DNA of 64,000 bases from Rhodothermales bacterium (GCA_958296045.1 CATQHT010000002.1:186001-250000); one strand, 5' to 3'. Shown: positions 46,508 to 56,976, numbered from the stretch's first letter. Numbers and translations: made by a program. Notes: generated by a model from the sequence alone, not told the origin.

Positions 46508-46878
46508 AAAGTCAAGTGATCCCTATGCGCGGGGGGCAGACCTGAACACTATTGCTGGGCCTGAAGATAGGTCCATTGCACCCGCAGAGTCGTCAGACTA
46601 GTTCACTATATGGGTAACGGGCAGGGCTACCGCGATGCACCATTCGCTATCATTCCCGGCACAAAGGGTTGACAAAAGGGCGTCTGAAGAAGCCCGAATT
46701 CGCTGCGTAGGAAACGCTAAACGAAACCACGAGTTGTATCACCTGAGGGATGGACAGAGGAGTATGGTATGTTCCCAGCGTACGACTTGGACATCGTGAT
46801 TGCACATGCGTATGCCGATGCTGTATCGCCACGCATTCTTAACGGTCGTCGTGAAGGCGCGAGAACGAACTGATTGCC
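46508..46878. other. non-coding stretch upstream of ATPase gene
   Basis: No gene recognised. A TTGACA at about 46.67 kb could belong to a promoter for the ATPase, but no good -10 partner at standard spacing was found. It also contains whatever remains of the transposon end. Confidence 0.35.
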
Positions 46879-48081
46879 ATGAATCCTGAACTAAGCCCGT
46901 TCCGGCCCGGACAACTCGCTACGCAAGAGTTATTCACTGGACGCAAGCAGGAAATTGAGCGCCTACGTAGCATGGTGGACGCTACTGCGCACGGCAGGCT
47001 CGAGGTAGGATTCGTTACAGGCGAAAGGGGGATCGGAAAAAGCTCTCTGGCTTCGTTTGTCCGCCACGGAGTGCAAATGGATGGCAGGGTCGCAGGTTGC
47101 CATGTCTTCCTCGGCGGCGTACGCACTCTGGAAGATATGCTGCGCAAGGTATTTAACCGCATCCTGCAAGAGAGCGTAGACCGTACGTGGCACAACCAGA
47201 TCAGGGACTTCTTCAAGAGCCGCATAAAGAATGTGGGGATGTTTGGGGTCTCGCTGGAGTTGGACCTGACGGCCAGCGATTTGAGAAGGCTGTCCCAAGA
47301 CTTTGTTCCAGCAATATCGAGTTTGCTGGACAAACTCAAGGGCGAGAAGAATGGGCTTTTGCTGGTTTTCGACGACATTAATGGACTTGCCCGTTCACCT
47401 GAGGTCGCCGACTGGATCAAGAGCACCGTGGATGAAATCGGTGCATCTCAAGAGAAGGTGCCACTGTGCATGCTGTTTGTCGGCCTGGAAGAGAGGCGCT
47501 TGGAGCTGATTGAGAGTCAGCCATCCCTTAATCGTGTTTTTAGGCTCATTGATGTCAAGCCTTGGTCAACCGAAGAAACCACAGCATTCTTCCAGCGTGT
47601 ATTCACCACCCGAAGCGTGCAGATCGGTGAGTCCGAACTGAATAGCCTTGCCAAATTTGCCGGTGGACTGCCGATACTGGCCCAAGCCATCGGAGACGCT
47701 GTTTGGCGCACAGCTAGGGGCCCAGAGATCGATCTTCGTGCAGCCATTCTCGGCCTCTTAGAGGCTGCCGAGATTATCGGTCGCACTTTGCTGGAGCCAC
47801 AAGTGTTCAGCGCGATCCGTAGCGAGAAATATCGGTCAATCCTTCGAACAATTTATGGCGTAGATCCAGGCTGGATGTCCATTCGGAGGTCAGAGCTCTT
47901 ATCTGTGCTGCCTGAAGACGAAGCGAAAGTGGTGGACAACTTCCTTAACCGCATGAAAGAGGTCGGGGCGTTGAAAAGTGACCCCGAGATAAGGGGCGGA
48001 TATCGATATCCCAACCGCCTTTACGCACTTTACTTTTGGATGGAGGCTTGGCGAATGCAGAATGCGACTCGTCGCCAGTGA
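46879..48081 (+). CDS. AAA/ORC-like P-loop ATPase with C-terminal winged-helix-like region
   Basis: A 400-residue protein. The N-terminus (FTGRKQEIERLRSMVDAT) and Walker A GERGIGKSS (48-56) are those of AAA_16/ORC-type ATPases. Walker B is LLLVFDDIN (about 165-173). A lid-like region follows (KPWSTEETTAFFQRVF…LAKFAGGLPILAQAIGDAVW). The C-terminus (SILRTIY…VDNFLNRMKEVGALKSDPEIRGGYRYPNRLYALYFWMEAW) looks like a winged helix with a beta hairpin. Such single proteins occur in defence islands and as orphan ATPases; the function is unknown. It has an intact frame although transposon debris flanks it on both sides. Confidence 0.75.
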   Translation: MNPELSPFRPGQLATQELFTGRKQEIERLRSMVDATAHGRLEVGFVTGERGIGKSSLASFVRHGVQMDGRVAGCHVFLGGVRTLEDMLRKVFNRILQESVDRTWHNQIRDFFKSRIKNVGMFGVSLELDLTASDLRRLSQDFVPAISSLLDKLKGEKNGLLLVFDDINGLARSPEVADWIKSTVDEIGASQEKVPLCMLFVGLEERRLELIESQPSLNRVFRLIDVKPWSTEETTAFFQRVFTTRSVQIGESELNSLAKFAGGLPILAQAIGDAVWRTARGPEIDLRAAILGLLEAAEIIGRTLLEPQVFSAIRSEKYRSILRTIYGVDPGWMSIRRSELLSVLPEDEAKVVDNFLNRMKEVGALKSDPEIRGGYRYPNRLYALYFWMEAWRMQNATRRQ

Positions 48082-48105
48082 ATTGGCCGAGAATCTGTCT
48101 CATAA

Positions 48106-48659
48106 GGTATCCGCTGTCCATGTACGTGAAATAGCGCCACCCAAAAGGGCCGATCGGATTGAGTGGTTGCTGCTAACCACGGAGGAGGAAACGTCACTGA
48201 AGGAGGCAGCGCAGACACTGGACTGCTAGACGCTGCGCTGGCGCGTAAAGGAGACCCTTTGGATACTCAAGAGTGGCTGCAATGTCAAAAAGGTGCGCAT
48301 GCAGAATACGGAGAACCTGCACCAAGCGATTACGCTGTACATGGTCACGTCCTGACAGCTTATGCTCATGACTCTATCGGGGGCGTGTGACTTCCGACCT
48401 GGAGGCGGAAGTAATCTTCACAGACGAGGAGCTGCTTCTGATGGGGGTCTATGCCCGCAACTACAACCTCCCCCAACACACCGACCTCGCCTCGGCGCTC
48501 ATGCTGGTGGCATTGATGGGCGGCTACGTGAACCGCATGCACGACCCGCCGCCCAGGTACGAAATCATGTGGCGTGGTTACGCAAGTCTGCAGATGCGCG
48601 CCATAGCCTACGAAGAACTCGGAACGATATATGACCTTGTAGAGCGCCCGCCACCATAG
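48106..48659 (+). pseudogene. Tn5-like transposase C-terminal half, degraded
   Basis: Translation gives KVSAVHVREIAPPKRADRIEWLLLTT, LRWRVKETLWILKSGCNV, RMQNTENLHQAITLYMVTS, and, after a frame change near 48390, FTDEELLLMGVYARNYNLP and MGGYVNR-H-DPPP-YEIMWRGY. These are the last catalytic segment and C-terminus of IS4/Tn5-type transposases. Two in-frame stops (48227, 48353) and one frameshift kill it. It is the half missing from the DruA fusion at 45.2-46.5 kb, but lies on the opposite strand. Confidence 0.8.
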
Positions 48660-49210
48660 TGAATGACGCAGGCTCTGCGATCTAAACTGCTTCATTCAAC
48701 GCACAATGCGCTAGGAGTATGCCCTTGGCCCACGCACGCTACGCGACGGGTTGCTGCGGATTCATGTCCAGCAGCAGGACTGCCCTTGGCGCACGTAAGC
48801 TACGCGAGGGGCCCTGACCGGTGGCGTACCCCGCGCTCCGTGCAGCGCGAATACGGAGTGCAAAACGAAGCACAGACCCCCCGCTGCAACGGGCTATGCT
48901 TCGCTTGTCAGATAACCATGTCACTGGGAACCGAGGCTATGCCTATGCAACGCCCCACGTAGACTCGTCGTTAAGGCGCTCAAGCTAGGTAAAGGGCAGC
49001 GCTAGGCCTGCCGTGCCGCCGAGGCCATGATGTAGGCCACGCCTAGCAGCATCGTAAGCGCCCGATTTGAATCGGATTCACCGTCCACCTTGCGTCGGAT
49101 TGGGCGCACAAATTTGTCGAAATATGCATCTACCAGCCCTGCCGCCTACGGACAATGCCGCGCCAGTCGCGGTGAATGTTCTCGGACCCTGCTATGGCGC
49201 CTGTCGGGTA
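48660..49210. other. non-coding stretch before tonB
   Basis: No gene recognised. It contains one pair of 31-base direct repeats and forms the border between the insertion-sequence block and the housekeeping block. Confidence 0.45.
48720..48811. repeat. pair of 31-base imperfect direct repeats
   Basis: 48720-48750 and 48781-48811 share TGCCCTTGGC-C/G-CACG and GCTACGCGA-C/G-GGG with a few mismatches, 61 bases apart. Two units only, so not a CRISPR array. Confidence 0.6.
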
Positions 49211-49885
49211 TCAGATGCCAAACCGGATCGTCAGCACGTACTGGCTGCTCACGGCCTGACCCTGTTTGCGCGCGGGACGAAATCGCCACCGCTTTGAGGC
49301 GCTGATCGCAGCTTCCTCCAGGCCATAGCCCAGTGTCGCCACAGGCTCCCTGGCCTGGCCGTCCTCGCTGAGCAGGTACCGCTCTATAATGGTCTGCGCC
49401 GTGACGCGGCCGCGGCGGTCAATATCCACGCGCACGGCTACCTCGGCGCGAATGCCACGCCGCCGCGCTGGCCGCGGGTGCTCCGGCTCCGCGATCATGA
49501 TGGGCCTGGGCCCCGTATCCGCCAGCGGGACTTCGTCACGGGCGGACTCTGTGAAAGTGGGCGCTGGAGGTCCGGCCTCGGCCAGCGGAAGAAAGTCGGC
49601 GTCCAGGTCCAGAGGATCCTCCAGAATCCGATCGTCCGGCATCACGACCGGAGGCAGAGGCGCTGGAGGAGGAGGCGGTGTCCGTACCTGGCGGGTGGGC
49701 TGTACTTCCTCCATCGCTATAGCCTCCTGCTCGGAAGGGAGGAACAGGCGATGTATGCGGTCCCGGTCCGAAGGCGCAGGCCAGTAGCGCACCAGAAGCA
49801 CAAGCAGCAGAAGACTTGCTGCCATGGCGGCCATCACACGCGTGGCGTGCAAAGAGCGGTAGCGCTGCTCGGAGTCTCTGTGCAT
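49211..49885 (-). CDS. energy transducer TonB-family protein
   Basis: A 224-residue inner-membrane protein that couples the proton-motive force to outer-membrane receptors. It has a single N-terminal helix (VMAAMAASLLLLVLLVRYW), a proline-rich periplasmic spanner (RTPPPPPAPLPPVV), an acidic stretch, and a C-terminal TonB domain (VAVRVDIDRRGRVTAQTIIERYLLS…LEEAAISASKRWRFRPARKQGQAVSSQYVLTIRF). No exbB/exbD genes are adjacent. It is a plausible partner for the three receptors at 9-18 kb, though TonB proteins are often multiple. Confidence 0.9.
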   Translation of the reverse strand: MHRDSEQRYRSLHATRVMAAMAASLLLLVLLVRYWPAPSDRDRIHRLFLPSEQEAIAMEEVQPTRQVRTPPPPPAPLPPVVMPDDRILEDPLDLDADFLPLAEAGPPAPTFTESARDEVPLADTGPRPIMIAEPEHPRPARRRGIRAEVAVRVDIDRRGRVTAQTIIERYLLSEDGQAREPVATLGYGLEEAAISASKRWRFRPARKQGQAVSSQYVLTIRFGI

Positions 49886-50138
49886 GTCCTGTTAAAACGC
49901 AAGCGCTGGACGGATGTTACGCGAGCTCAATCCGCCAGCGTCCTTGAAACCTGTATTAATATCGACGCAATACGTTGAGTATTCCGGGTCGCGGGCGTAC
50001 TTTCTGTGCTGCATCGAGCGGCCCCGCAACCGGAGGGCTGAGGCTGGTGCTGAGCGACCAGTGTGTACCCCCAAACTCCCTCCTGCGTGACAGTGGAGCC
50101 CCAACCACAAACCTGCATGATGATACCGGTAGCTGAGC

Positions 50139-51230
50139 TTGGATAGCGGAAGGGAGAGTAAGCTGGCGCTTGCCGATGGCACCGTCGTGACCGGTAGGGC
50201 CGTCGGCGCGCACGGAGAAGCCGGCGGAGAGTTGTGCTTTAACACAAGCATGACAGGGTACCAGGAGATTCTGACCGACCCGTCGTACCACGGTCAGATC
50301 ATGATGATGACATATCCGCATATAGGCAACTACGGGGCGGCGGACCGGGACACCGAAGCCTCGCGACCCATGGTGGCGGCGCTGGCAGTGCGTGAGTTTT
50401 CAGACCGTTACTCAAACAGCTCCGCCGAAGAGTCGCTCGATAACTACATGCTTCGCCATGGCCTAGTGGGCATCTCTGGCGTGGATACGCGCCGCCTAGT
50501 GCTGCACATCAGAAAGCGTGGCGTCATGAATGCGGTGGTATCGTCGGTAGACACTGATCCCCAGAGCCTAGTGGCTAAAGCCAGAGCCTGGCCGTCTATG
50601 GAAGGGCTGGAGCTGGCATCACGCGTGAGCAGGGACCAGCCGTACGATGCTGCCGCGGGGGCTGGCCCCCGCATCGCGGTCTATGACTTCGGGGTTAAAC
50701 AGAATATCCTGCGCACCTTTGCAGGCCTGGGTTGCCGGGTGCGCGTGTTTCCGCACGACGCGCCCCTACCAGATGTCGCTGCATGGCGGCCAGACGGGTT
50801 CTTTCTTTCCAACGGGCCCGGAGATCCGCGCGCCATGCCGGAAGCGCTGGCCACCACGCAGGCCATCATTCGCCTGGGCCAGCCCGTATTCGGGATCTGC
50901 CTCGGACACCAACTCATGGCGCTGGCAGAAGGGTTCGTAGTGCACAAGATGCATGTCGGTCACCGGGGTGCCAACCATCCGGTCAAAAATCTTGCCACAT
51001 CGCGTGTAGAGGTCACAACGCAGAACCATGGGTTTGCCGTCCAGGCGGCGAGCGTTGCATCGACCAGCGCAGCGATCTCCCATCTGAATCTCAACGACCA
51101 AACCGTGGAAGGACTTCGGTTTCGGAGCTTTACAGGTCTGAGTGTCCAGTACCATCCAGAAGCGTCCCCGGGACCGCACGACAGCCGGTACCTCTTTGAG
51201 GAGTTTCTGCGCCTCATAAACCAAGGATAG
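50139..51230 (+). CDS. carA: carbamoyl-phosphate synthase small subunit (glutaminase)
   Basis: A 363-residue amidotransferase subunit: hydrolyses glutamine and channels ammonia to CarB for arginine and pyrimidine synthesis. The N-terminal domain signature [15 protein letters not shown]…GNYG is intact. The class I glutaminase domain has catalytic C254 in FGICLGHQ and the His/Glu pair in [12 protein letters not shown]. It begins with TTG, preceded by little ribosome-site similarity. carB starts 4 bases after its stop, so the pair is one operon. Confidence 0.95.
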   Translation: MDSGRESKLALADGTVVTGRAVGAHGEAGGELCFNTSMTGYQEILTDPSYHGQIMMMTYPHIGNYGAADRDTEASRPMVAALAVREFSDRYSNSSAEESLDNYMLRHGLVGISGVDTRRLVLHIRKRGVMNAVVSSVDTDPQSLVAKARAWPSMEGLELASRVSRDQPYDAAAGAGPRIAVYDFGVKQNILRTFAGLGCRVRVFPHDAPLPDVAAWRPDGFFLSNGPGDPRAMPEALATTQAIIRLGQPVFGICLGHQLMALAEGFVVHKMHVGHRGANHPVKNLATSRVEVTTQNHGFAVQAASVASTSAAISHLNLNDQTVEGLRFRSFTGLSVQYHPEASPGPHDSRYLFEEFLRLINQG

Positions 51231-51234
51231 GCGC

Positions 51235-54063
51235 ATGCCCCGGCGCACGGACATCGAAACGATTCTGCTTATCGGCTCCGGCCCCATCGTCATCGGGCAA
51301 GCCTGCGAATTCGACTACTCCGGCACGCAGGCGTGCCGCGCGCTGCGTGCCGAAGGGTACCATGTGGTGCTCATCAACTCGAATCCGGCGACCATCATGA
51401 CCGATCCCATGACGGCGGATAAGGTCTACCTGGAGCCGCTTGAGGAGGAATCCGTCATGCGCATCGTCGAACGTGAGCGGCCCGATGCCGTGCTGCCAAC
51501 CATGGGCGGCCAGACTGGACTGAACCTGGCAGACCGCCTGCAGCGCAAAGGCTTCTGGGATGCGCACGACGTGGAAGTGATCGGGGTCGACATCGACGCG
51601 ATCCATATCACCGAAGACCGTCAGCAGTTTCGTGACCTGATGGAATCCATCGGCGTGGACCAGGCACGAAGCAAGGTGGCTCGCAGCCTCCTGGAAGCCA
51701 AAGAGATCACACAGGCCCTAGGAGGCCTGCCGGTCGTGATCCGCCCCTCCTTTACGCTGGGCGGTGCAGGTGGCGGCATCGTGTGGAGCTCGTCAGAGCT
51801 CAAACGCAAAGTGCGGCGCGGACTGGAGATGTCTCCCGTGCACGAAGTGCTCATCGAAGAGAGCATGTACGGATGGAAAGAGTTTGAGCTGGAGCTGCTG
51901 CGCGACGCCAATGACAACGTCATCATCATCTGCGCCATCGAGAATGTGGATCCTATGGGCGTCCATACCGGAGACTCCGTCACGGTGGCGCCTGCGCAGA
52001 CACTGACAGATAAGCAGTACCAGCACATGCGTGACACGGCGATTCGCATGATGCGGTCCATTGGCACGTTTGCTGGCGGATGTAACGTGCAGTTCGGTGT
52101 GGATCCCGTGACCGGACGCATGATTGCGGTGGAAATCAACCCGCGCGTCTCCCGCTCGTCTGCGCTCGCCTCCAAAGCTACCGGATACCCCATCGCCAAA
52201 GTCGCCGCGCGCCTGGCGGTCGGCTATACGCTCGATGAGCTCCCCAACGATGTCACAGGAACTACCAGCGCCTGCTTCGAGCCAGCCATCGACTATGTGG
52301 TGACAAAAGTTCCGCGATGGAACTTTGAAAAATTCGAAGGCGTCGATGAGGAGCTTACCACGCAGATGAAGGCCGTGGGCGAGGTGATGGCCATCGGACG
52401 TACCTTCACAGAAAGCCTGCAGAAAGCCTGGCAAAGCCTGGAGGTCGGCTACGCTGGCCTCGGCGCCGATAGGGAGCACGCGTCGCGCCCAACCGTGCGG
52501 GAACGCCTGCGCAAACCGTACTGGGATCGCACGCTGCAGATCCGCAACGCCTTTAAACACGGTGCTACCATCGCGGAAGTGCAGGACATCACTAAGGTGG
52601 ATCCGTGGTTTCTGATGCAGATTGAGGATATCGTCGAAGTAGAAAAGCAGCTCGAGGGGCATCACCTCAAAAGTCTGTCGCGCGACCAGCTCCTAGCGGC
52701 CAAGCGGCGCGGCTTTTCTGATGTCCAGATCGCATTCCTGCTAGCACAAGAGGTGACCGAAGAAGAGGTGCGCGCGCACCGGCTGGCACACGACATGCGG
52801 CCCGCGTTTCTTGTGGTAGATACCTGCGCCGGCGAATTCGCCGCGCGTACACCCTACTACTACTCGTCCTACGAAGATCTGACCGAAAGTGTGGTCAGCG
52901 ACCAGCCCAAAGTCATCATCCTGGGGAGCGGTCCCAACCGCATCGGCCAAGGCATAGAGTTTGACTATTCGTGCGTCCACGGCGTGCAGGCCACGCGCGA
53001 GATGGGCTACGAAGCCATCATGATCAACTGCAATCCAGAAACCGTCTCAACAGACTTCGACATCGCGGATAAGCTCTATTTCGAGCCGGTGTTTTTCGAG
53101 CGGGTGCTGGACATCATTGAACACGAAAAACCTGCCGGCATCATCGTGCAGCTGGGCGGTCAGACCGCGCTAAAACTTGCGCGCAGACTGACCGAGCGCG
53201 GCATCCGCATCCTCGGAACCACCCAAGCAATGATGGACCTAGCCGAGCATCGGGGCAAATTCTCCGAAGTGCTCGCGTCATTGGATATCCCCTTTCCAGC
53301 ATATGGGATGGCCACCAGCGTCTACGAAGCGGTGCGCGTGGCTGAGCGTATCGGTTACCCGGTCCTGGTGCGCCCCAGCTACGTCCTAGGCGGCCAGGGC
53401 ATGCGCATCGCCATCAACAAGGAAGAGGTGGAAGAATGCGTCACGCACATCTGCCGCCTGCTGCCTGGCAATGAGATACTTCTGGATCGCTTTCTCGACA
53501 ACGGGACCGAAATCGATGTAGACGCCGTGCGAGATGGGCAAGAGGTGTGGATCAGTGGCATTATGCAGCACATCGAGCCAGCAGGCGTGCATTCGGGAGA
53601 CTCCACGGCGGTGCTTCCGCCATACTCCCTCTCCGAAGAGGTGATGGCCACCATCCGAAGGTATGTGATAGCCATCGCGCACCGGCTGGACGTCATCGGC
53701 CTAGTTAACGTGCAGCTGGTGGTCCAGAACGAAAAAGTCTACGTCATAGAAGCCAACCCGAGGGCCTCCCGCACGGTACCCTTTGTGGCCAAAGCCACCG
53801 GCTGCGCCGTGGCGCGCATCGCGACACGCGTGATGCTCGGGGACACCCTCCAAGCGCTGCGCGCCCAAGGGGCTCTGGAATCAACGCTGACACGCTACGC
53901 AATAAAGGAACCGGTATTTTCGTGGGACAAATTTCCAGAGGTCCGACGCGAATTGGGACCCGAAATGAAATCCACCGGAGAAGCCATAGCGTTCGTGGAC
54001 ACATTGACGGACAGCCATTTCCGGCGCCCGTACGAGCTGCGCAACCTGTACCTGTCGCGCTGA
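51235..54063 (+). CDS. carB: carbamoyl-phosphate synthase large subunit, short form
   Basis: A 942-residue synthetase with two ATP-grasp halves: the first includes [18 protein letters not shown] and [14 protein letters not shown], the second [21 protein letters not shown] and [12 protein letters not shown]. It makes carbamoyl phosphate from bicarbonate, ammonia and two ATP. It stops right after the second synthetase domain (…[14 protein letters not shown]). The roughly 130-residue MGS-like allosteric domain of the 1073-residue E. coli enzyme is absent, so UMP/ornithine control at that site is not possible. yebC starts 1 base after the stop. Confidence 0.96.
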   Translation: MPRRTDIETILLIGSGPIVIGQACEFDYSGTQACRALRAEGYHVVLINSNPATIMTDPMTADKVYLEPLEEESVMRIVERERPDAVLPTMGGQTGLNLADRLQRKGFWDAHDVEVIGVDIDAIHITEDRQQFRDLMESIGVDQARSKVARSLLEAKEITQALGGLPVVIRPSFTLGGAGGGIVWSSSELKRKVRRGLEMSPVHEVLIEESMYGWKEFELELLRDANDNVIIICAIENVDPMGVHTGDSVTVAPAQTLTDKQYQHMRDTAIRMMRSIGTFAGGCNVQFGVDPVTGRMIAVEINPRVSRSSALASKATGYPIAKVAARLAVGYTLDELPNDVTGTTSACFEPAIDYVVTKVPRWNFEKFEGVDEELTTQMKAVGEVMAIGRTFTESLQKAWQSLEVGYAGLGADREHASRPTVRERLRKPYWDRTLQIRNAFKHGATIAEVQDITKVDPWFLMQIEDIVEVEKQLEGHHLKSLSRDQLLAAKRRGFSDVQIAFLLAQEVTEEEVRAHRLAHDMRPAFLVVDTCAGEFAARTPYYYSSYEDLTESVVSDQPKVIILGSGPNRIGQGIEFDYSCVHGVQATREMGYEAIMINCNPETVSTDFDIADKLYFEPVFFERVLDIIEHEKPAGIIVQLGGQTALKLARRLTERGIRILGTTQAMMDLAEHRGKFSEVLASLDIPFPAYGMATSVYEAVRVAERIGYPVLVRPSYVLGGQGMRIAINKEEVEECVTHICRLLPGNEILLDRFLDNGTEIDVDAVRDGQEVWISGIMQHIEPAGVHSGDSTAVLPPYSLSEEVMATIRRYVIAIAHRLDVIGLVNVQLVVQNEKVYVIEANPRASRTVPFVAKATGCAVARIATRVMLGDTLQALRAQGALESTLTRYAIKEPVFSWDKFPEVRRELGPEMKSTGEAIAFVDTLTDSHFRRPYELRNLYLSR

Positions 54064-54064
54064 C

Positions 54065-54781
54065 ATGGCTGGACACAACAAGTGGTCAAAGATCCGGCGC
54101 CAGAAGGCGGTAACCGACAGCAATCGGTCTAAGGCGTGGGCGACCATCGCACGCGACATCGTTACCGCAGCCCGCGCCGGTGGGCCAGATCCGTCTGCTA
54201 ACGCCAAACTAGCGCTCACCATTCAGAAAGCGAAGCGCGAAAATATGCCCAAAGACAACATCGCTCGCGCGATACGGCGCGCCACCGGTGCGGCAGAGGG
54301 TAAGTCCTATGAGGAGCATACCTACGAGGGGTATGCGCCCGGCGGCATAGGCATCCTGGTGGAGGCGCTGACAGACAACACCAACCGTACCGTCGCGGCG
54401 CTGCGCAGCCTTTTTAACAAGGCCGGCGGACGCTTGGGGAAGGCCGGATCGGTGGCCTACCTTTTTGAGCGCAGAGGGCTGATGCAGGTGGACGCGTCTG
54501 AGGAGGCTGCGGTGCTGGACCTAGCGATTGAGGCGGGCGCCGAAGATGTCGAAGAGGCCGAAGGCGAATTCTTGGTGGTCACCTCCTCAGAGACGCTGGG
54601 CACGGTCCATCAAGCGTTCGCGTCCGCGCACCTCGCCATCACGGATTCGCGCCTAGTTCAGGTGCCAGTGACTACCATCGAGGTGAGCGCGCCGGTAGCC
54701 GCGCGGGTGCAGCGCCTGATAGAGCAGCTCGAACAGCACCAGGATGTGCGGGCCGTCTATTCGAACATGGCATTGCCGTGA
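54065..54781 (+). CDS. yebC: YebC/PmpR-family regulator or translation factor
   Basis: A 238-residue protein with the family start MAGHNKWSKIRRQKAVTDSNRSKAW and the segment MPKDNIARAIRRATG, then YEGYAPGGIGILVEALTDNTNRT and FEGGRLGKAGSV-like GGRLGKAGSVAYLF. Family members were described as transcription regulators and more recently as ribosome-associated factors. Its stop overlaps the GTG of ruvC by 4 bases (GTGA), a common yebC-ruvC arrangement. Confidence 0.95.
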   Translation: MAGHNKWSKIRRQKAVTDSNRSKAWATIARDIVTAARAGGPDPSANAKLALTIQKAKRENMPKDNIARAIRRATGAAEGKSYEEHTYEGYAPGGIGILVEALTDNTNRTVAALRSLFNKAGGRLGKAGSVAYLFERRGLMQVDASEEAAVLDLAIEAGAEDVEEAEGEFLVVTSSETLGTVHQAFASAHLAITDSRLVQVPVTTIEVSAPVAARVQRLIEQLEQHQDVRAVYSNMALP

Positions 54782-55314
54782 TTGTCTTGGGCATTGACCC
54801 CGGGTCTGTATGCACCGGTTATGGCGTCATAGAGGTGGACGGTCGGGCCTTGTCCGTATGCGGACATGGGACGATACGGCCTAGTGGCACGCATCTGAGC
54901 CGATTGAAGCGCATCTATGCCGCAATAACGGAGGTGGTCCAGGAATTTGCGCCAGACACGTGCGCGGTGGAGATGCCCGTGTATGCAAAGAACGCACAGG
55001 CTATGCTGAAGCTGGGGCGCGCCCAAGCAGCAGCGATGTTGGCAGCCGCTCACCAAGACCTCGAAGTGGCGCAGTACACACCCAAAGAGGTTAAGCGTGC
55101 GGTGACAGGCAGTGGCGCGGCCAGCAAAGAACAGGTCGCGTTTATGGTACGCAGCCTACTGAAGGTGCGACCCGACGGACTTGACTCGCAGGACGCCAGC
55201 GATGCCTTAGCAGTGGCACTCTGTCACCGGCACCGGAAAGAGAGCGGCGTGGCCAAACCCGTATATGCGGATTGGGCAGCCTTTGTACGCCAGAATCCAG
55301 ACCGCACCATCTAA
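54778..55314 (+). CDS. ruvC: Holliday-junction resolvase RuvC
   Basis: A 178-residue endonuclease that cuts Holliday junctions with RuvAB during recombinational repair. The acidic catalytic residues D7 (GIDPGS), E65 (AVEMP), D139 and D142 (SQDASDALAVALCH) are at the expected places. It starts with GTG overlapping the yebC stop. Its 3' end overlaps tail-to-tail with the DUF4290 gene by 3 bases. Confidence 0.95.
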   Translation: MIVLGIDPGSVCTGYGVIEVDGRALSVCGHGTIRPSGTHLSRLKRIYAAITEVVQEFAPDTCAVEMPVYAKNAQAMLKLGRAQAAAMLAAAHQDLEVAQYTPKEVKRAVTGSGAASKEQVAFMVRSLLKVRPDGLDSQDASDALAVALCHRHRKESGVAKPVYADWAAFVRQNPDRTI

Positions 55315-55595
55315 GAAGGCTTGAAATATCCGCGCTCCTCGTCGCGGACGCACACCACCTCGGCAACCTCGTCGCTGTCAAGAAGGTTGTGGGCCATGCG
55401 CTGTACCAGGTGCGCAATCTGGCGGTCCTTCAGCGGCGTACGGTTCCATTCCGGATGAGCCTGCTCAATGATGCTGACCAGGATGCGCAGGAACGCGTAG
55501 CGCGATTCTGCGTCTGGATACCGCGCGATGGCTTTCGCAAAAAGCTCGGCGTTGCGGCCAATCTGGCGATCGACGATCTTCCGGTCGTATAACAT
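55311..55595 (-). CDS. DUF4290-family protein (C-terminally conserved small protein)
   Basis: 94 residues from the ATG of MLYDRKIVDRQIGRN. The pattern IGRNAELFAKAIARYPDAESRYAFLRILVSIIEQAHPEW matches DUF4290, a small helical family largely confined to Bacteroidota-type genomes, with unknown function. An upstream in-frame extension has no conservation and would overlap the next promoter. It converges on ruvC. Confidence 0.7.
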   Translation of the reverse strand: MLYDRKIVDRQIGRNAELFAKAIARYPDAESRYAFLRILVSIIEQAHPEWNRTPLKDRQIAHLVQRMAHNLLDSDEVAEVVCVRDEERGYFKPS

Positions 55596-55735
55596 GGGCC
55601 TCACATGGCAGGTTGGACACAGTATAGTAACCGGCCGCGGACTATCCAAAGGGCGGCCCCTGGACCACAAATATCGAACAATGCTGCTAATCTGGCGTAT
55701 AGACGCACCAACATGTTGCACCTTGCAGATGGTAC

Positions 55736-56020
55736 ATGACTGATCGTTACCCCAAGTCCACGACCCCGTACCGGTTGGATCGCTTGCCAATCGTGCAGGC
55801 CTTCCACTGGCGTTCCCGTTCCAAGCCGCCGCTCAAGACTGGTGAGCTGGTATACTACGGACCCATGCCGACCCAGTACGGGATTGGCGTAGTCAGGTAT
55901 GTGGCGGGGAAGCGCGTAGCAGTAGATTTTCGCGGTACGGGCACCTGCAACGTGCATGAAGAGGTTATTGACGCGCGGTATCTGATCCCGATCCCTGATC
56001 CGGCGCGCTCGCTTCTGTAG
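55736..56020 (+). CDS. small protein with SH3-like/CarD-like fold, unknown
   Basis: 94 residues; the first 35 are basic and Pro-rich. The rest (LKTGELVYYGPMPTQYGIGVVRYVAGKRVAVDFRGTGTCNVHEEVIDARYLIPI) has the short beta pattern of DUF3553- or CarD-N-like small domains (a GxGVVxxVxGxxVxVxF motif). No family assignment is certain. It is 47 bases upstream of an ABC transporter gene and divergent from DUF4290. Confidence 0.55.
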   Translation: MTDRYPKSTTPYRLDRLPIVQAFHWRSRSKPPLKTGELVYYGPMPTQYGIGVVRYVAGKRVAVDFRGTGTCNVHEEVIDARYLIPIPDPARSLL

Positions 56021-56067
56021 CGCTGTGCGGCGCGCTTGCTATTTGTGAGCCTTGGTGGGTGGTTACT

Positions 56068-56976
56068 ATGGCAGTACTGTCTGTTCGCGGCGTCACCAAA
56101 CGATACGGGCGTCTCACAGCTGTCGATGAGGTCTCATTTGAGGCCCAGCCCGGGCGAATCTTGGGCTTTCTGGGGCCCAACGGCGCGGGCAAGACATCCA
56201 CCATCCGCATGATCGCCCACATCCTTTTGCCTGATGAGGGCGAAGTGCTCTATGGCGGGCGACCTGTGGGGCCGCGAAGCCAGAGGCAGATGGGCTACCT
56301 CCCCGAAGAGCGCGGCCTCTACCAGAAGATGAAGGTATGGGACCAGCTTTGCTACCTGGCGGCGCTCAAAGGGCTGTCGCGTGCCCGCGTCAAAGAGCAG
56401 GTGACGCACTGGGCGGAACGGTTCGGCCTGGAGGACAGGCTGCAGAGCAAGACGCGTGCCCTATCTAAAGGCATGCAGCAGAAGATGCAGTTTGTGGTCA
56501 CCATCCTTGGGGCACCCAGCCTGCTGATCCTAGATGAGCCTTTTGGCGGACTGGATCCTATCAACAGTGAGTTACTTCGCGGCATCATTGAAGAGCTCAA
56601 AGACGAGGGATGTACCATCCTGTTTGCCAGCCACCGCATGGAGCAGGTGGAGCAGCTGTGTGACGACATCTGCCTGATAGCCCGCGGCAGGGTGCTCATC
56701 AATGGTGCGCTGCGCGACATAAAAAAGAGCTATGGGCGCGATACGCTGCACCTGGGTTTTGATGGCGACGGCGCTTTCCTTCGCCCTTTTGAGCGGGCAG
56801 GACGTATCGAAGTTAAGAGCCGTTCCGCAGAAGGCATGGTGCTGAAGCTGAACGATGACAAGGTGCCGCGTACCATCCTGGAAACCATCATGAGCCAGGG
56901 GGTGTCTTTCTACCGCTTTGAGCTGGCCGAGCCGACCTTGAACGAGATCTTTATCCGGGAGGTGGAAGGGTCATGA
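56068..56976 (+). CDS. ABC transporter ATP-binding protein (NatA/DUF4162 type)
   Basis: A 302-residue ATPase subunit. Walker A is GPNGAGKTS, the signature loop is LSKGMQQKMQF, and Walker B is LLILDEPFGGLDP, with the switch His in FASHRME. The C-terminal region after residue 225 is the DUF4162-like extension seen in NatA-type exporters. The permease gene overlaps its stop by 4 bases (ATGA), forming an exporter pair; the substrate (Na+, drug or lipid) cannot be told from sequence. Confidence 0.92.
   Translation: MAVLSVRGVTKRYGRLTAVDEVSFEAQPGRILGFLGPNGAGKTSTIRMIAHILLPDEGEVLYGGRPVGPRSQRQMGYLPEERGLYQKMKVWDQLCYLAALKGLSRARVKEQVTHWAERFGLEDRLQSKTRALSKGMQQKMQFVVTILGAPSLLILDEPFGGLDPINSELLRGIIEELKDEGCTILFASHRMEQVEQLCDDICLIARGRVLINGALRDIKKSYGRDTLHLGFDGDGAFLRPFERAGRIEVKSRSAEGMVLKLNDDKVPRTILETIMSQGVSFYRFELAEPTLNEIFIREVEGS

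Noticed and set aside
48720-48811. CRISPR-like repeat pair
   Set aside because: Only two imperfect units, one spacer-sized gap, no cas genes anywhere in the window.
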